Source: an uncultured Blautia sp. (GTDB lineage Bacteria > Bacillota > Clostridia > Lachnospirales > Lachnospiraceae). Taken from it: 37,930 bases of DNA. The notes beneath the pieces were generated by a model. It did not search any database. It was given only the letters and a program-made list of their open reading frames with translations, and was not told the DNA's origin. Made by a program: the position numbers and the translations under genes. The stretch lies in the NCBI GenBank assembly GCA_946545475.1, contig CAMNNO010000007.1, positions 1-37,930 on the forward strand, read 5' to 3'. Positions 1 through 7,637 of this stretch are shown piece by piece. Each line of letters begins with the position of its first letter. Within the stretch, counting starts at the first letter, position 1.

Positions 1-150
1 AGGAAAATAAAGCGCAATAAGAGACATAGCGCACGCTAATACCCTACCGGCAGGTGAGAGGAAAATAAAGCGCAATAAGAGACATAGCGCACGCTAATAC
101 CCTACCGGCAGGTAAGAGGAAAATAAAGCGCAATAAGAGACATAGCGCAC
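1..150. repeat. 58-bp tandem direct repeat, about 2.6 copies
   Basis: Copies begin at 1, 59 and 117. The first two are complete and differ at about one base (CAGGTGAG versus CAGGTAAG). The third stops at 150 after 34 bases, then the sequence diverges. The period of 58 is not a multiple of three, so this is not a coding repeat. Each unit carries AGCGCA twice and a short TACC/GGTA inverted repeat. The array continues off the left edge, so the true copy number is unknown. Function is not recognised. Confidence 0.9.
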
Positions 151-191
151 CCCAAACCAACTGTCAGGCAATTGTAAAATAAAAGGGGATT

Positions 192-220
192 AACAGGGAA
201 AATGTCCCTGTTTTTCTTTT
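192..220 (+). terminator. Intrinsic terminator of an off-window upstream gene
   Basis: A perfect 8-bp stem (AACAGGGA with TCCCTGTT) encloses a 5-nt loop, and a T-rich tract follows directly. No gene lies between this hairpin and the left edge, so it probably ends a transcript entering the window. Bases 151-191 hold nothing recognisable. Confidence 0.7.
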
Positions 221-253
221 TGAAAAAAAAATAAAAAAAATTTAAAAAAGTAC

Positions 254-282
254 TTGCATTTTTTTTGAATCTGTTATATACT
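254..282 (+). promoter_or_regulatory. SigA-type promoter for the tRNA gene
   Basis: TTGCAT at 254-259 and TATACT at 277-282 are separated by exactly 17 bp, with an A/T-rich tract upstream. The -10 ends about 20 bp before the tRNA 5' end. The TACTTGC context of the -35 recurs at the rpsJ promoter. Confidence 0.75.
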
Positions 283-302
283 GGCAAAGTCGAAAGAGAC
301 AA

Positions 303-374
303 GGCCAGTTGGTCAAGGGGTTAAGACGCCGCCCTCTCACGGCGGAAACACGGGTTCGATTCCCGTACTGGCTA
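303..374 (+). tRNA. tRNA-Glu (anticodon CUC)
   Basis: A full cloverleaf can be folded. The 7-bp acceptor stem pairs 303-309 with 367-373, with a G-U first pair. The anticodon stem is CCGCC/GGCGG with loop CTCTCAC, giving anticodon CUC, which reads GAG. The T arm is ACGGG/CCCGT around TTCGATT. The discriminator is A374 and CCA is not encoded. Glutamate is assigned from the anticodon. A promoter and a terminator bracket it as a single-gene transcript. Confidence 0.93.
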
Positions 375-385
375 TTAGACAAGTT

Positions 386-421
386 AAGCCCAGATACTAA
401 AGATAGTATCCGGGCTTTTTT
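386..421 (+). terminator. Intrinsic terminator after tRNA-Glu
   Basis: A long stem (AAGCCC plus GATACTA pairing with TAGTATC plus GGGCTT, one A/C mismatch, loop AAGA) is followed by a run of six T. It lies 12 bp after the tRNA 3' end. The bases just downstream (421-447) resemble those after the hairpin in the rimP leader (5074-5100). Confidence 0.88.
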
Positions 422-482
422 GTTGTATAGCCGGCCTGCGCATGCGGAGGTTAGCAATACTTATGATAGAAAGGAAAGTATT

Positions 483-549
483 TTTAAAGAAAGTGTTCTT
501 TAAAGAAAGCATTCTTTAAAGAAAGCATTCTATAGAAAGGGAAGCATTC
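483..549 (+). repeat. 16-bp tandem repeats in the parE leader
   Basis: Three 16-bp units, TTTAAAGAAAGTGTTC then two of TTTAAAGAAAGCATTC, lie at 483-498, 499-514 and 515-530. A variant fourth copy at 531-549 contains AGAAAGGGAAG, the only plausible ribosome binding site for parE. An earlier related stretch, ATAGAAAGGAAAGTATT, starts near 466. No clear promoter was found between the tRNA terminator and parE. Confidence 0.85.
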
Positions 550-550
550 T

Positions 551-2476
551 ATGGCAGGAAATACAAATTATGATGCGGCCAGCATATCCGTCCTGGAGGG
601 CCTTGAGGCTGTTCGGAAGCGGCCGGGGATGTATATTGGTAGCACATCGCAGAAAGGACTGAATCACCTGATCTATGAGATCGTTGACAATTCTGTTGAC
701 GAGCATCTGGCAGGTTTTTGTACGCATATCCGTGTTACTCTGGAGAGTGACGGCTCCTGTACTGTGGAGGATGACGGGCGAGGGATTCCTGTAGACATGC
801 ACGAGAAGGGCATGCCCGCGGAGCGCCTGGTGTTTACCACGCTCCACGCCGGCGGCAAATTCGACCAGTCTGTTTATAAGACCAGCGGCGGCCTTCACGG
901 TGTCGGCTCGTCGGTCGTCAATGCCCTTTCGGTCTACATGGATGTCTATATCAGCCGCGACGGCTTTATCCACCATGATCGCTACGAGCGGGGAGTTCCC
1001 TCGCTGGAGCTTGAAAACGGCCTCCTTCCCAAGGTGGGGAAGACGAGAAAAACGGGAACGCGGGTCAATTTCCTCCCGGATCCCGAAATCTTTGAGCGGA
1101 CCCGCTTCTCGGCAACGGAGATCAAAAGTCGCCTCCATGAGACGGCTTATCTTAACCCCGCCCTGACCATCCAATTCCAGGACCTGCGGGGAGAGGAGCC
1201 GGCGGAGGAAGTCTATCACGAGCCGGAGGGGCTGGTGGGATACATCCGCGACCTCAATCAGAACAGCCAGGCCCTGTGCGATCCCATCTACCTGAAAGGC
1301 GAGGCCGAGGGCATCCAGGTGGAGGTGGCCTTCCAGTATGTGGATGAGTTCCGGGAGAATGTCCTGGGCTTCTGCAACAATATCTTCAACGCCGAGGGCG
1401 GCACCCATCTGACCGGCTTTAAGGGCACCTTTACGACCGTCATGAATACCTATGCCCGGGAGATCGGCATTCTTAAGGATAAGGACGCCAACTTTACCGG
1501 GGCGGATATCCGCAACGGCATGACCGCCGTCGTTTCCATCAAGCATCCAGACCCCCGGTTTGAGGGCCAGACAAAGACCAAGCTTGATAACCCGGATGCC
1601 TCCCGGGCCGTGGGCAAGGTTGTCGGCGAGCAGATGGTCCTCTACTTTGACCGGAACCTTGAGACCCTAAAGGCCATCCTGGGGTGTGCCGAGAAGGCGG
1701 CCAAGATCCGAAAAGCCGAGGAAAAGGCCAGGACCAACCTTCTGACCAAACAGAAGTATTCCTTTGACTCCAACGGAAAGCTTGCCAACTGCGAAAAGAA
1801 GGACCCCTCCCAGTGCGAGATCTTCATTGTGGAGGGCGATTCCGCCGGCGGCTCGGCAAAGATGGCCAGAAACCGCAATTATCAGGCTATCATGCCCATC
1901 CGCGGCAAGATCCTGAACGTGGAGAAAGCCACCATAGACAAGATCCTGGCCAACGCGGAGATCAAAACCATGATCAATGCCTTTGGCTGCGGCTTTTCGG
2001 AAGGCTACGGGAACGATTTTGACATCAGCAAGCTCCGCTACGACAAGATCGTCATCATGGCGGATGCGGATGTGGACGGCGCCCACATATCGACGCTACT
2101 TCTGACACTCTTCTACCGCTTTATGCCGGAGCTTATCTATAAAGGGCATGTCTATATCGCCATGCCGCCCCTTTACAAGGTCATGCCCAAAAAGGGCAAG
2201 GAGGAATACCTCTACGACGACCGCGCCCTGGAGCAGTACCGAAAAAGCCACAAAAGCGGTTCCTTCACCCTGCAGCGCTATAAGGGCCTGGGTGAGATGG
2301 ACGCGGAGCAGCTGTGGGAGACGACCCTGAACCCCGAGACACGCCGCATGAAAAAAGTGGAGATCGAGGACGCACGCCTGGCCTCCAATGTCACGGAGAT
2401 CCTCATGGGAAGCGACGTGCCCCCGCGCCGCGCCTTCATCTATGAGCATGCCAGGGATGCGGAGCTGGATATTTAA
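551..2476 (+). CDS. parE: DNA topoisomerase IV subunit B (type IIA, ATPase subunit)
   Basis: Predicted 641-aa ATPase subunit of a type IIA topoisomerase, which works with the adjacent ParC to decatenate or relax DNA by ATP-driven strand passage. The GHKL ATPase has the N box EIVDNSVDE near residues 43-51, DDGRGIP near 73-80 and the ATP lid [15 protein letters not shown] near 113. A transducer domain follows. The Toprim domain has EGDSAGGSA near 428 and DADVDGAHI near 504, which supply the metal-binding acidic residues. The length fits both ParE and GyrB, which cannot be separated on these motifs. The ParE call rests on the partner, whose C-terminal domain lacks a GyrA box. The ATG at 551 follows the weak AGAAAGGG site inside a leader repeat. 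A 218-bp gap with a mosaic repeat separates it from parC. Confidence 0.9.
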   Translation: MAGNTNYDAASISVLEGLEAVRKRPGMYIGSTSQKGLNHLIYEIVDNSVDEHLAGFCTHIRVTLESDGSCTVEDDGRGIPVDMHEKGMPAERLVFTTLHAGGKFDQSVYKTSGGLHGVGSSVVNALSVYMDVYISRDGFIHHDRYERGVPSLELENGLLPKVGKTRKTGTRVNFLPDPEIFERTRFSATEIKSRLHETAYLNPALTIQFQDLRGEEPAEEVYHEPEGLVGYIRDLNQNSQALCDPIYLKGEAEGIQVEVAFQYVDEFRENVLGFCNNIFNAEGGTHLTGFKGTFTTVMNTYAREIGILKDKDANFTGADIRNGMTAVVSIKHPDPRFEGQTKTKLDNPDASRAVGKVVGEQMVLYFDRNLETLKAILGCAEKAAKIRKAEEKARTNLLTKQKYSFDSNGKLANCEKKDPSQCEIFIVEGDSAGGSAKMARNRNYQAIMPIRGKILNVEKATIDKILANAEIKTMINAFGCGFSEGYGNDFDISKLRYDKIVIMADADVDGAHISTLLLTLFYRFMPELIYKGHVYIAMPPLYKVMPKKGKEEYLYDDRALEQYRKSHKSGSFTLQRYKGLGEMDAEQLWETTLNPETRRMKKVEIEDARLASNVTEILMGSDVPPRRAFIYEHARDAELDI

Positions 2477-2518
2477 CCCAACAAAGATAGGAGCAAGCGA
2501 CAGACTTTCGCTATGGCA

Positions 2519-2656
2519 CTTTATAGTATGCACACGGATTTTCAGCGGAATAATGCCGCTAAAGCGGCGAAAATTCGGCGCAGGAAACGAATGAAAACGC
2601 AAGCGTTTTATCCGTTTCCTATATATCCCGCGTTTTGTGTGTTCGTGAGCATAGAG
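2519..2656 (+). repeat. Mosaic intergenic repeat, copy 1 (upstream of parC)
   Basis: Hairpin-rich element in the parE-parC gap. It carries TATAGTATGCACACGGATTT, an AGCGG/CCGCT inner hairpin, GCGAAAATTCGGCGCAGG, then the palindrome GGAAACGAAT...CGTTTCC around AAAACGCAAGCGTTTT. It ends with GTGTTCGTGAGCATAGAG, a module shared with copies 2, 3 and 6. Other copies are at 7501, 11486, 27514, 35303 and 36071 (inverted). Confidence 0.85.
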
Positions 2657-2694
2657 AAGGGGCTGTGGCTTTTGAGAAGGATAAAGACGATACT

Positions 2695-4941
2695 ATGGAG
2701 ACGAAACAGGAAAATCTGATAACCACGGACTATTCCGAGGTTATGCAAAAATCTTATATTGACTACGCCATGAGCGTGATCATCGCCCGCGCCCTGCCGG
2801 ATGTGCGGGACGGGCTTAAGCCGGTGCAGCGGCGCACACTATACGACATGTATGAGCTGGGCATCCGCTATGACAGCCCCTACCGGAAATGCGCCCGCAT
2901 TGTCGGCGATACCATGGGCAAGTACCATCCCCACGGGGACAGCTCCATCTATGAAGCCCTGGTGGTCCTGGCCCAGGATTTCAAAAAAGGCCAGACCCTT
3001 GTGGACGGCCACGGCAACTTCGGCTCCATCGAGGGAGACGGGGCCGCCGCCATGCGTTATACCGAAGCGAGGCTTCAAAAGATCACCCAGGAGGTCTTTC
3101 TGCAGGATCTGGATAAGGACGTGGTGGATTTCGTCCCCAACTTTGATGAAACGGAAAAAGAGCCCACGGTCCTTCCGGTCCGGATACCAAACCTCCTGGT
3201 CAACGGGTCCGAGGGCATAGCCGTAGGCATGGCCACCAGCATTCCCACCCATAACCTGGGGGAAGTGGTGGACGCGGTCAAGGCCTACATAAAGAACAAT
3301 GACATCACCATAAAGGGCCTTATGCGGTACTTAAAGGGCCCGGATTTCCCCACAGGCGGGATCGTGGTCAATCAGGACGACCTCTTAAACATCTATGAGA
3401 CCGGCACCGGCAAGATCCGCCTCCGGGGCAAGGTGGAGGTGGAAGCCTTGAAGGGCGGGCGCTCCCAGCTTGTGGTGACCGAGATCCCCTATACCATGCT
3501 GGGCCTTAACATAGGAAAATTCCTGAATGACGTGGCGGGCCTTGTGGAGAGCAAAAAGACCAATGACATTCTGGACATCTCCAACCAGTCCTCAAAGGAA
3601 GGCATCCGCATCGTCCTGGAGCTCCGAAAGGGCGCGGATATCGAAAACCTGAAAAACCTTCTCTACAAAAAGACAAAGCTTGAGGATACCTTCGGCGTCA
3701 ATATGCTGGCGGTATCCGGGGGAAGGCCCGAGACGCTTAACTTAAAACAGATCATCGAGAGCCATGTGGACTTTGTTTTCGAGGTGACCACCCGTAAGTA
3801 CCAGACGCTTCTTTTGCGGGAGCAGGAGAAGAAGGAGATACAGGAGGGCCTTATCAAGGCCTGTGATGTGATCGACCTCATTATTGAGATCCTCCGGGGC
3901 AGCAAAAGCCGCGAGCAGGTGAAAAAATGCCTGACAGAGGGCGTTACGGAGGGCATTCATTTTAAGACAAAGACCAGCGAAAAAGCGGCCTCACGCCTGT
4001 CCTTCACCGAGCGCCAGGCGGACGCCATCCTGGATATGCGCCTCCACCGCCTCATCGGCCTGGAGATCATGGCCCTCCAGCAGGAATACGCGGAGACCCT
4101 GGAAAGGATCCGCACCTATGAGGATATCCTGGAAAACTACGATTCCATGGCGGCCGTCATTATCAAGGATCTTGACGCGATCAAAAAGGCCTATGCCGTT
4201 CCCCGCCGGACAGCCCTCGAAAACGCCGAAGAAGCCGTCTTTGAGGAGAAGAAGCCCGAGGAGATGCCGGTAACTTTCCTCATGGACCGCTTTGGGTACA
4301 TGAAGCTTATGGACCCGGCGGCGGCCGAGCGCGCGAGAGAGACCATCTATGCCGAAAACCGCTATGTGTTCACGCTGATGAATACGGATAAGGTCTGCCT
4401 GTTTACCGATACCGGCCGCATGCATGCCATCAAGGCGGCGGATATCCCCCTGGTGCGCCTCAGAGATAAGGGAACCCCGGCGGATAATATCAGCAATTAC
4501 GACAGCCAGACCGAGCGCATCCTCTATGCCGCACCCCTCTCCCGGGTGCTGGAGGAAACATACCTTTTTGTGACCCGGACCGGCATGTGCAAGCTGGTGG
4601 CCGGGAGCGAGCTAAATTCCTCAAAGCGGACGATGGCCTCCACAAAGCTTATGCCGGATGACGCCCTGGTCTTTGTCGGCGAAGCCGGGGAGATGGAGCA
4701 GGTGGTTCTGGAAACGGAGAAGGGCCTGTTCCTGCGCTTCCCCTTGAAGGAGATCCCCGAAGCCAAAAAAGTCGCCGTAGGCGCCCGCGGCATGAAGCTC
4801 AAAGAGAGCGATGGCATCAAAGCCGTATATCTGACCGATGCCCTGGCAGCCTTTACCATCGAGGTTAACGGAAAACCCTTCACCCTTTCCCAGGTGCGCC
4901 TCTCCAAGACCAGAGGAGGCGCCGGAACACGGCTGCATTAA
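2695..4941 (+). CDS. parC: DNA topoisomerase IV subunit A (type IIA, cleavage subunit)
   Basis: Breakage-reunion subunit that partners ParE. From the ATG at 2695 the protein is 748 aa. [20 protein letters not shown] and QRRTLYDM mark the winged-helix DNA-binding region, and [12 protein letters not shown] is the quinolone-region helix. The active-site tyrosine lies in AMRYTEARL at residue 122. The tower and coiled coil cover about 330-490, followed by a beta-pinwheel C-terminal domain. No GyrA box (QRRGGKG type) is present; the equivalent stretch reads [10 protein letters not shown], which favours ParC over GyrA. An in-frame upstream ATG at 2635 would add 20 unconserved residues inside the repeat region, so the start before METKQEN is preferred. 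Its SD-like AGAAGG is rather distant. A palindrome follows the stop codon. Confidence 0.9.
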   Translation: METKQENLITTDYSEVMQKSYIDYAMSVIIARALPDVRDGLKPVQRRTLYDMYELGIRYDSPYRKCARIVGDTMGKYHPHGDSSIYEALVVLAQDFKKGQTLVDGHGNFGSIEGDGAAAMRYTEARLQKITQEVFLQDLDKDVVDFVPNFDETEKEPTVLPVRIPNLLVNGSEGIAVGMATSIPTHNLGEVVDAVKAYIKNNDITIKGLMRYLKGPDFPTGGIVVNQDDLLNIYETGTGKIRLRGKVEVEALKGGRSQLVVTEIPYTMLGLNIGKFLNDVAGLVESKKTNDILDISNQSSKEGIRIVLELRKGADIENLKNLLYKKTKLEDTFGVNMLAVSGGRPETLNLKQIIESHVDFVFEVTTRKYQTLLLREQEKKEIQEGLIKACDVIDLIIEILRGSKSREQVKKCLTEGVTEGIHFKTKTSEKAASRLSFTERQADAILDMRLHRLIGLEIMALQQEYAETLERIRTYEDILENYDSMAAVIIKDLDAIKKAYAVPRRTALENAEEAVFEEKKPEEMPVTFLMDRFGYMKLMDPAAAERARETIYAENRYVFTLMNTDKVCLFTDTGRMHAIKAADIPLVRLRDKGTPADNISNYDSQTERILYAAPLSRVLEETYLFVTRTGMCKLVAGSELNSSKRTMASTKLMPDDALVFVGEAGEMEQVVLETEKGLFLRFPLKEIPEAKKVAVGARGMKLKESDGIKAVYLTDALAAFTIEVNGKPFTLSQVRLSKTRGGAGTRLH

Positions 4942-4945
4942 AGGA

Positions 4946-4971
4946 GAGGAAAAGGGAGGGTTCTTTTCCTC
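4946..4971. repeat. GGGGACGG-family palindrome, copy 1 (after parC)
   Basis: A 9-bp perfect stem (GAGGAAAAG with CTTTTCCTC) encloses GGAGGGTT and starts five bases after the parC stop. It resembles the hairpins at 14542 and 17410 in layout (purine-rich arm, G-rich loop, pyrimidine arm). It may act as a weak terminator, but no clean T-run follows. Confidence 0.6.
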
Positions 4972-4987
4972 AAATTAAAAAAAAGCC

Positions 4988-5016
4988 TTGCAATTAAAGG
5001 ATTTTAGTGATAAAAT
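4988..5016 (+). promoter_or_regulatory. SigA-type promoter of the rimP-nusA-infB operon
   Basis: TTGCAA at 4988-4993 and TAAAAT at 5011-5016 are 17 bp apart. It lies just after the parC palindrome and 120 bp upstream of rimP, leaving a leader of about 110 nt. Confidence 0.7.
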
Positions 5017-5047
5017 CCCAATTGAATACAAAAGACAGACGCAAAAG

Positions 5048-5069
5048 GGAGTGGGTGAAAGCCCACTCC
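5048..5069 (+). promoter_or_regulatory. Leader hairpin upstream of rimP, possible attenuator
   Basis: A 9-bp stem (GGAGTGGGT with GCCCACTCC, U-G closing pair) is capped by a GAAA tetraloop and followed by TATTTGTTGTATGG. The weak T-tract makes termination uncertain. The bases at 5074-5100 resemble 421-447 after the tRNA terminator, sharing TGTTGTAT, GCCGG and TGCGG. Confidence 0.55.
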
Positions 5070-5136
5070 TATTTGTTGTATGGCCGGGGCGCGTGTGCGG
5101 CGCTGCCTGGCTGATGGGAAAGGCAGATTCTGATTT

Positions 5137-5601
5137 ATGTCAAGACGCGAAACCTATGAAAAACGTTCCGAGGAGCTCCTTCTTCCTATTGTAGAAGCGC
5201 AGGGCTTTGAGCTGGTGGATGTGGAGTATGTGAAAGAGGGCGGCACCTGGTACCTTCGCGGGTACATAGACAAGCCCGGCGGCATTACTGTCAACGACTG
5301 CGAGGCGGTCAGCCGCATTTTCAGCGACAGGCTGGACGAGACGGACTTTATCGAGGACAGCTACATTATGGAGATCAGCTCTCCGGGCCTGGACAGGCCG
5401 CTGAAAAAGGAAAAGGACTTTAAGCGTAGCCTTGGGAAGTCCATAGATGTGCGCACCTACAAGAGTGTGGACGGGCAAAAAGAATTCACAGGAGTCCTGG
5501 CCTCCTATGATGATAAGACTGTTACTATTGAAGAAAATGGCATAGCGCATACTTTCGACCGAAAAGATATTGCCCTGGCCCGGCTGTCTATTGATTTTTA
5601 A
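5137..5601 (+). CDS. rimP: Ribosome maturation factor RimP
   Basis: 154 aa, the usual length for RimP, which binds the free 30S subunit and assists its assembly. The N-terminal alpha/beta domain contains GFELVDVEYVKEGG and LRGYIDKPGGI. The signature YIMEISSPGLDRPL lies near residues 77-90. A C-terminal SH3-like barrel follows (GVLASYDDKTVTIEENG). It sits first in the conserved rimP-nusA-infB order and ends 36 bp before nusA. The ATG at 5137 follows a GAAAGG site. It is probably transcribed from the promoter at 4988 and passes the leader hairpin at 5048. Confidence 0.95.
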   Translation: MSRRETYEKRSEELLLPIVEAQGFELVDVEYVKEGGTWYLRGYIDKPGGITVNDCEAVSRIFSDRLDETDFIEDSYIMEISSPGLDRPLKKEKDFKRSLGKSIDVRTYKSVDGQKEFTGVLASYDDKTVTIEENGIAHTFDRKDIALARLSIDF

Positions 5602-5637
5602 TCACAGCCATCCGATACTAGGAGGAAATGAAAAAAA

Positions 5638-6876
5638 ATGAACAGAGAGTTAATAGAGGCGATGGATGTTCTGGAAAAGGAGAAGAGCATCAGCAAAAAG
5701 ACTCTGTTGGAAGCCATTCAACAATCTCTGATCCAGGCCTGCAAAAATCATTTTGGCAAGGCCGACAACATTGAAGTCAACATTAATGAGGAAACCGGCG
5801 ATTTTAAGGTCTTTGCCGACCGGACGGTGGTGGAGATGGTGGAAGATCCGGCTCTCCAGGTTTCCCTTGAGGACGCTCAGAAGATCAACACAAACGCGAA
5901 CATCGGCGACATCGTCAAGGTAGAGATAAAGTCCCGGGAATTTGGCCGCATCGCCACCCAGAATGCCAAAAACGTCATCCTGCAGAAGATAAGGGAAGAG
6001 GAGAGAAAAGCCCTCTTTGAGCAGTATTACAGCATCGAAAAGCAGGTGGTGACAGGCATCGTCCAGCGCGTGGTGGGCAAGACCATCAGCATAGACCTGG
6101 GCAATGTGGACGCCGTCCTCAACGAAAACGAGCAGGTCAAGGGCGAAGTCTTCAAGCCCACGGACCGCATCAAGATCTACATCCTGGAAGTCAAGGATAC
6201 GCCCAAAGGCCCCCGCATCCAGGTTTCCCGTACCCATCCCGGCCTTGTCAAGCGCCTGTTTGAATCGGAGGTCGCCGAGGTGCGGGACGGGACCGTGGAG
6301 ATCAAATGTATCGCCAGGGAGGCCGGTTCCCGGACCAAGATCGCCGTTTACAGCAACGACCCGAATGTCGACGCGGTCGGCGCCTGCGTAGGCGTTAACG
6401 GCATCCGCGTCAACACCATCGTCAACGAGCTGAAAGGCGAGAAAATCGACATCATCAACTGGGACGAGAACCCCGCCCTGCTCATCGAAAATGCCTTAAG
6501 CCCGGCCAAGGTCATTGCTGTCCTGGCCGATCCGGATGAAAAAACGGCCCTTGTGGTCGTGCCGGATTATCAGCTGTCTCTGGCTATCGGCAAGGAAGGA
6601 CAGAACGCCCGTCTGGCTGCCAGGCTGACCGGCTTCAAGATCGATATCAAGAGCGAGAGCCAGGCCAAGGCCGCCGGCGATGATTACGATTACTACGACG
6701 ACGAATACGACGAGGAGGACGAGTTCGCCGGGGCCGGCGAAAACGATCCGGAAAGCTCTTCGCAAGGTGAGCCTGCGGAAGAGCCCTCAGAGCCTTTAGA
6801 TCAGGAAGAGCCTTTAGATCAGGAAGAGCCTTTAGATCAGGAAGAAGTTTCGGAACAGGAAGAACCTTTGGAATGA
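5638..6876 (+). CDS. nusA: Transcription elongation/termination factor NusA
   Basis: 412 aa. NusA binds RNA polymerase and nascent RNA and modulates pausing, intrinsic termination and antitermination. The N-terminal RNAP-binding domain covers about residues 1-125. An S1 domain follows ([19 protein letters not shown], about 137-200). Two KH domains follow, with [20 protein letters not shown] near 263 and [18 protein letters not shown] near 318. After about residue 345 comes an acidic low-complexity tail, including [14 protein letters not shown] and three EPLDQE units. The ATG at 5638 follows GGAGG at 5621; an ATG at 5628 is out of frame. The stop overlaps the ylxR start by 4 nt (ATGA), suggesting translational coupling. 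Confidence 0.96.
   Translation: MNRELIEAMDVLEKEKSISKKTLLEAIQQSLIQACKNHFGKADNIEVNINEETGDFKVFADRTVVEMVEDPALQVSLEDAQKINTNANIGDIVKVEIKSREFGRIATQNAKNVILQKIREEERKALFEQYYSIEKQVVTGIVQRVVGKTISIDLGNVDAVLNENEQVKGEVFKPTDRIKIYILEVKDTPKGPRIQVSRTHPGLVKRLFESEVAEVRDGTVEIKCIAREAGSRTKIAVYSNDPNVDAVGACVGVNGIRVNTIVNELKGEKIDIINWDENPALLIENALSPAKVIAVLADPDEKTALVVVPDYQLSLAIGKEGQNARLAARLTGFKIDIKSESQAKAAGDDYDYYDDEYDEEDEFAGAGENDPESSSQGEPAEEPSEPLDQEEPLDQEEPLDQEEVSEQEEPLE
6793..6846 (+). repeat. 18-bp tandem repeat in the nusA 3' end
   Basis: Three consecutive 18-bp units (CCTTTAGATCAGGAAGAG, the last ending GAA) encode PLDQEE three times in the acidic tail of NusA. Two copies are identical at the DNA level, which suggests recent expansion by slippage. 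The repeat is in frame, so copy number can vary without breaking the gene. Confidence 0.92.
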
Positions 6877-7172
6877 GTACGAACATAAATGCCGTTAAAA
6901 AAAATAAGGTTCCTCTCCGCCAATGCGTCGGCTGCAAGGAGATGCGCAGCAAGAAAGAGCTCCTTCGCATTGTCCGGACCGAGGAGGGACATGTCATGCT
7001 GGACCCCACCGGAAGGAAAAACGGAAGGGGCGCCTACATCTGCCCTTCCAGGGACTGCCTGAAGCTGGCCATAAAAAACCATGGCCTTAACCGGACGCTG
7101 AAATGCGAGGTGGGCGAGAGCGTGTACGAGGAACTGGAAAAGGAGCTGGAAGCACTTGAAAAACCAGAATAA
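6873..7172 (+). CDS. ylxR: YlxR family (DUF448) RNA-binding protein
   Basis: 99 aa, DUF448/YlxR family, a small basic nucleic-acid-binding protein almost always found between nusA and infB in Bacillota. Visible signatures are LRQCVGCKEMRSKKELLRIV near residues 15-34 and GRKNGRGAYICPSRDCL near 47-63, the latter being the family hallmark. In other bacteria YlxR has been linked to RNase P and to regulation of gene expression; nothing here shows its exact role. It starts inside the last codons of nusA (ATGA overlap) and its end overlaps ylxQ by 17 nt, so the three are probably translationally coupled. Confidence 0.92.
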   Translation: MSTNINAVKKNKVPLRQCVGCKEMRSKKELLRIVRTEEGHVMLDPTGRKNGRGAYICPSRDCLKLAIKNHGLNRTLKCEVGESVYEELEKELEALEKPE

Positions 7173-7491
7173 GGTCCTGTCATATCTTGGACTGGCGGCC
7201 AGGGCCGGAAAAGTCCAGAGCGGCAACTTTTCTACGGAAAAAGCGGTTAAAGCCGGCAAAGCCTTTGTCGTGATCGCCTCCGGCGACGCTTCGGATAACA
7301 CCAAAAAACAGTTCCGGAACATGTCCGCCTTTTATGAGGTCCCGTTTTTTACCTGCGGCGACAAGGAAAGCCTGGGAAAGGCTATCGGAAAGGAACTGCG
7401 CTCAAGCCTGGCCGTTACCGATGAAAACCTTGCCGCGGCCATAATCCGGGAGCTGGAAAAAGACGGGGAACCTGCATGCGAGAGAACGTAA
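7156..7491 (+). CDS. ylxQ: L7Ae/L30e-type RNA-binding protein YlxQ (TTG start)
   Basis: 111 aa, ribosomal L7Ae/L30e/S12e/Gadd45 fold, the YlxQ protein of the nusA-infB operon, which is presumed to bind kink-turn-like RNA. LSYLGLAARAGKVQSGNFS near residues 8-26 is the family signature, followed by AVKAGKAFVVIASGDASDNT and a C-terminal helix. The only conserved-position start is TTG at 7156, preceded by AAGGAG at 7140. The next in-frame ATG would delete half of the fold. The 5' end overlaps ylxR by 17 nt. A 146-bp spacer filled by a mosaic repeat separates it from infB. Confidence 0.9.
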   Translation: MKNQNKVLSYLGLAARAGKVQSGNFSTEKAVKAGKAFVVIASGDASDNTKKQFRNMSAFYEVPFFTCGDKESLGKAIGKELRSSLAVTDENLAAAIIRELEKDGEPACERT

Positions 7492-7500
7492 GTATAGATA

Positions 7501-7608
7501 TATACTAAAAGTACTTGAAAATTACCACCGGTAATTTTCTTAGTACTTCTGCATATACCGCGGCACAGAATTAAAAAGTGTATTTTATTGTGTTCGCGAG
7601 TATAGAAA
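7501..7608 (+). repeat. Mosaic intergenic repeat, copy 2 (upstream of infB)
   Basis: Begins with a strong hairpin (AAGTACT, GAAAATTACC paired with GGTAATTTTC, AGTACTT). Next come the shared module CTGCATATACCGCGGCAC and AGAATT, and the end module GTGTTCGCGAGTATAG. The hairpin and following module are nearly identical, over about 70 bp, to the inverted copy at 36071-36280. The GCGCACG and GGAAACGAAT palindromes of other copies are absent here. Confidence 0.88.
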
Positions 7609-7637
7609 ATGGCAAATGAAAGGAGAAGAGGGATATT

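Noticed and set aside
309-503. Small plus-strand open frame over the tRNA gene and terminator
   Set aside because: It overlaps the tRNA-Glu and its terminator completely; a chance frame.
530-1546. Minus-strand open frame opposite parE
   Set aside because: Shadow of the GHKL ATPase region; no family signature.
2695-4941. gyrA rather than parC
   Set aside because: The C-terminal domain lacks a GyrA box, and the gene pair lies away from recF/dnaN-type neighbours. Phylogeny would settle this.
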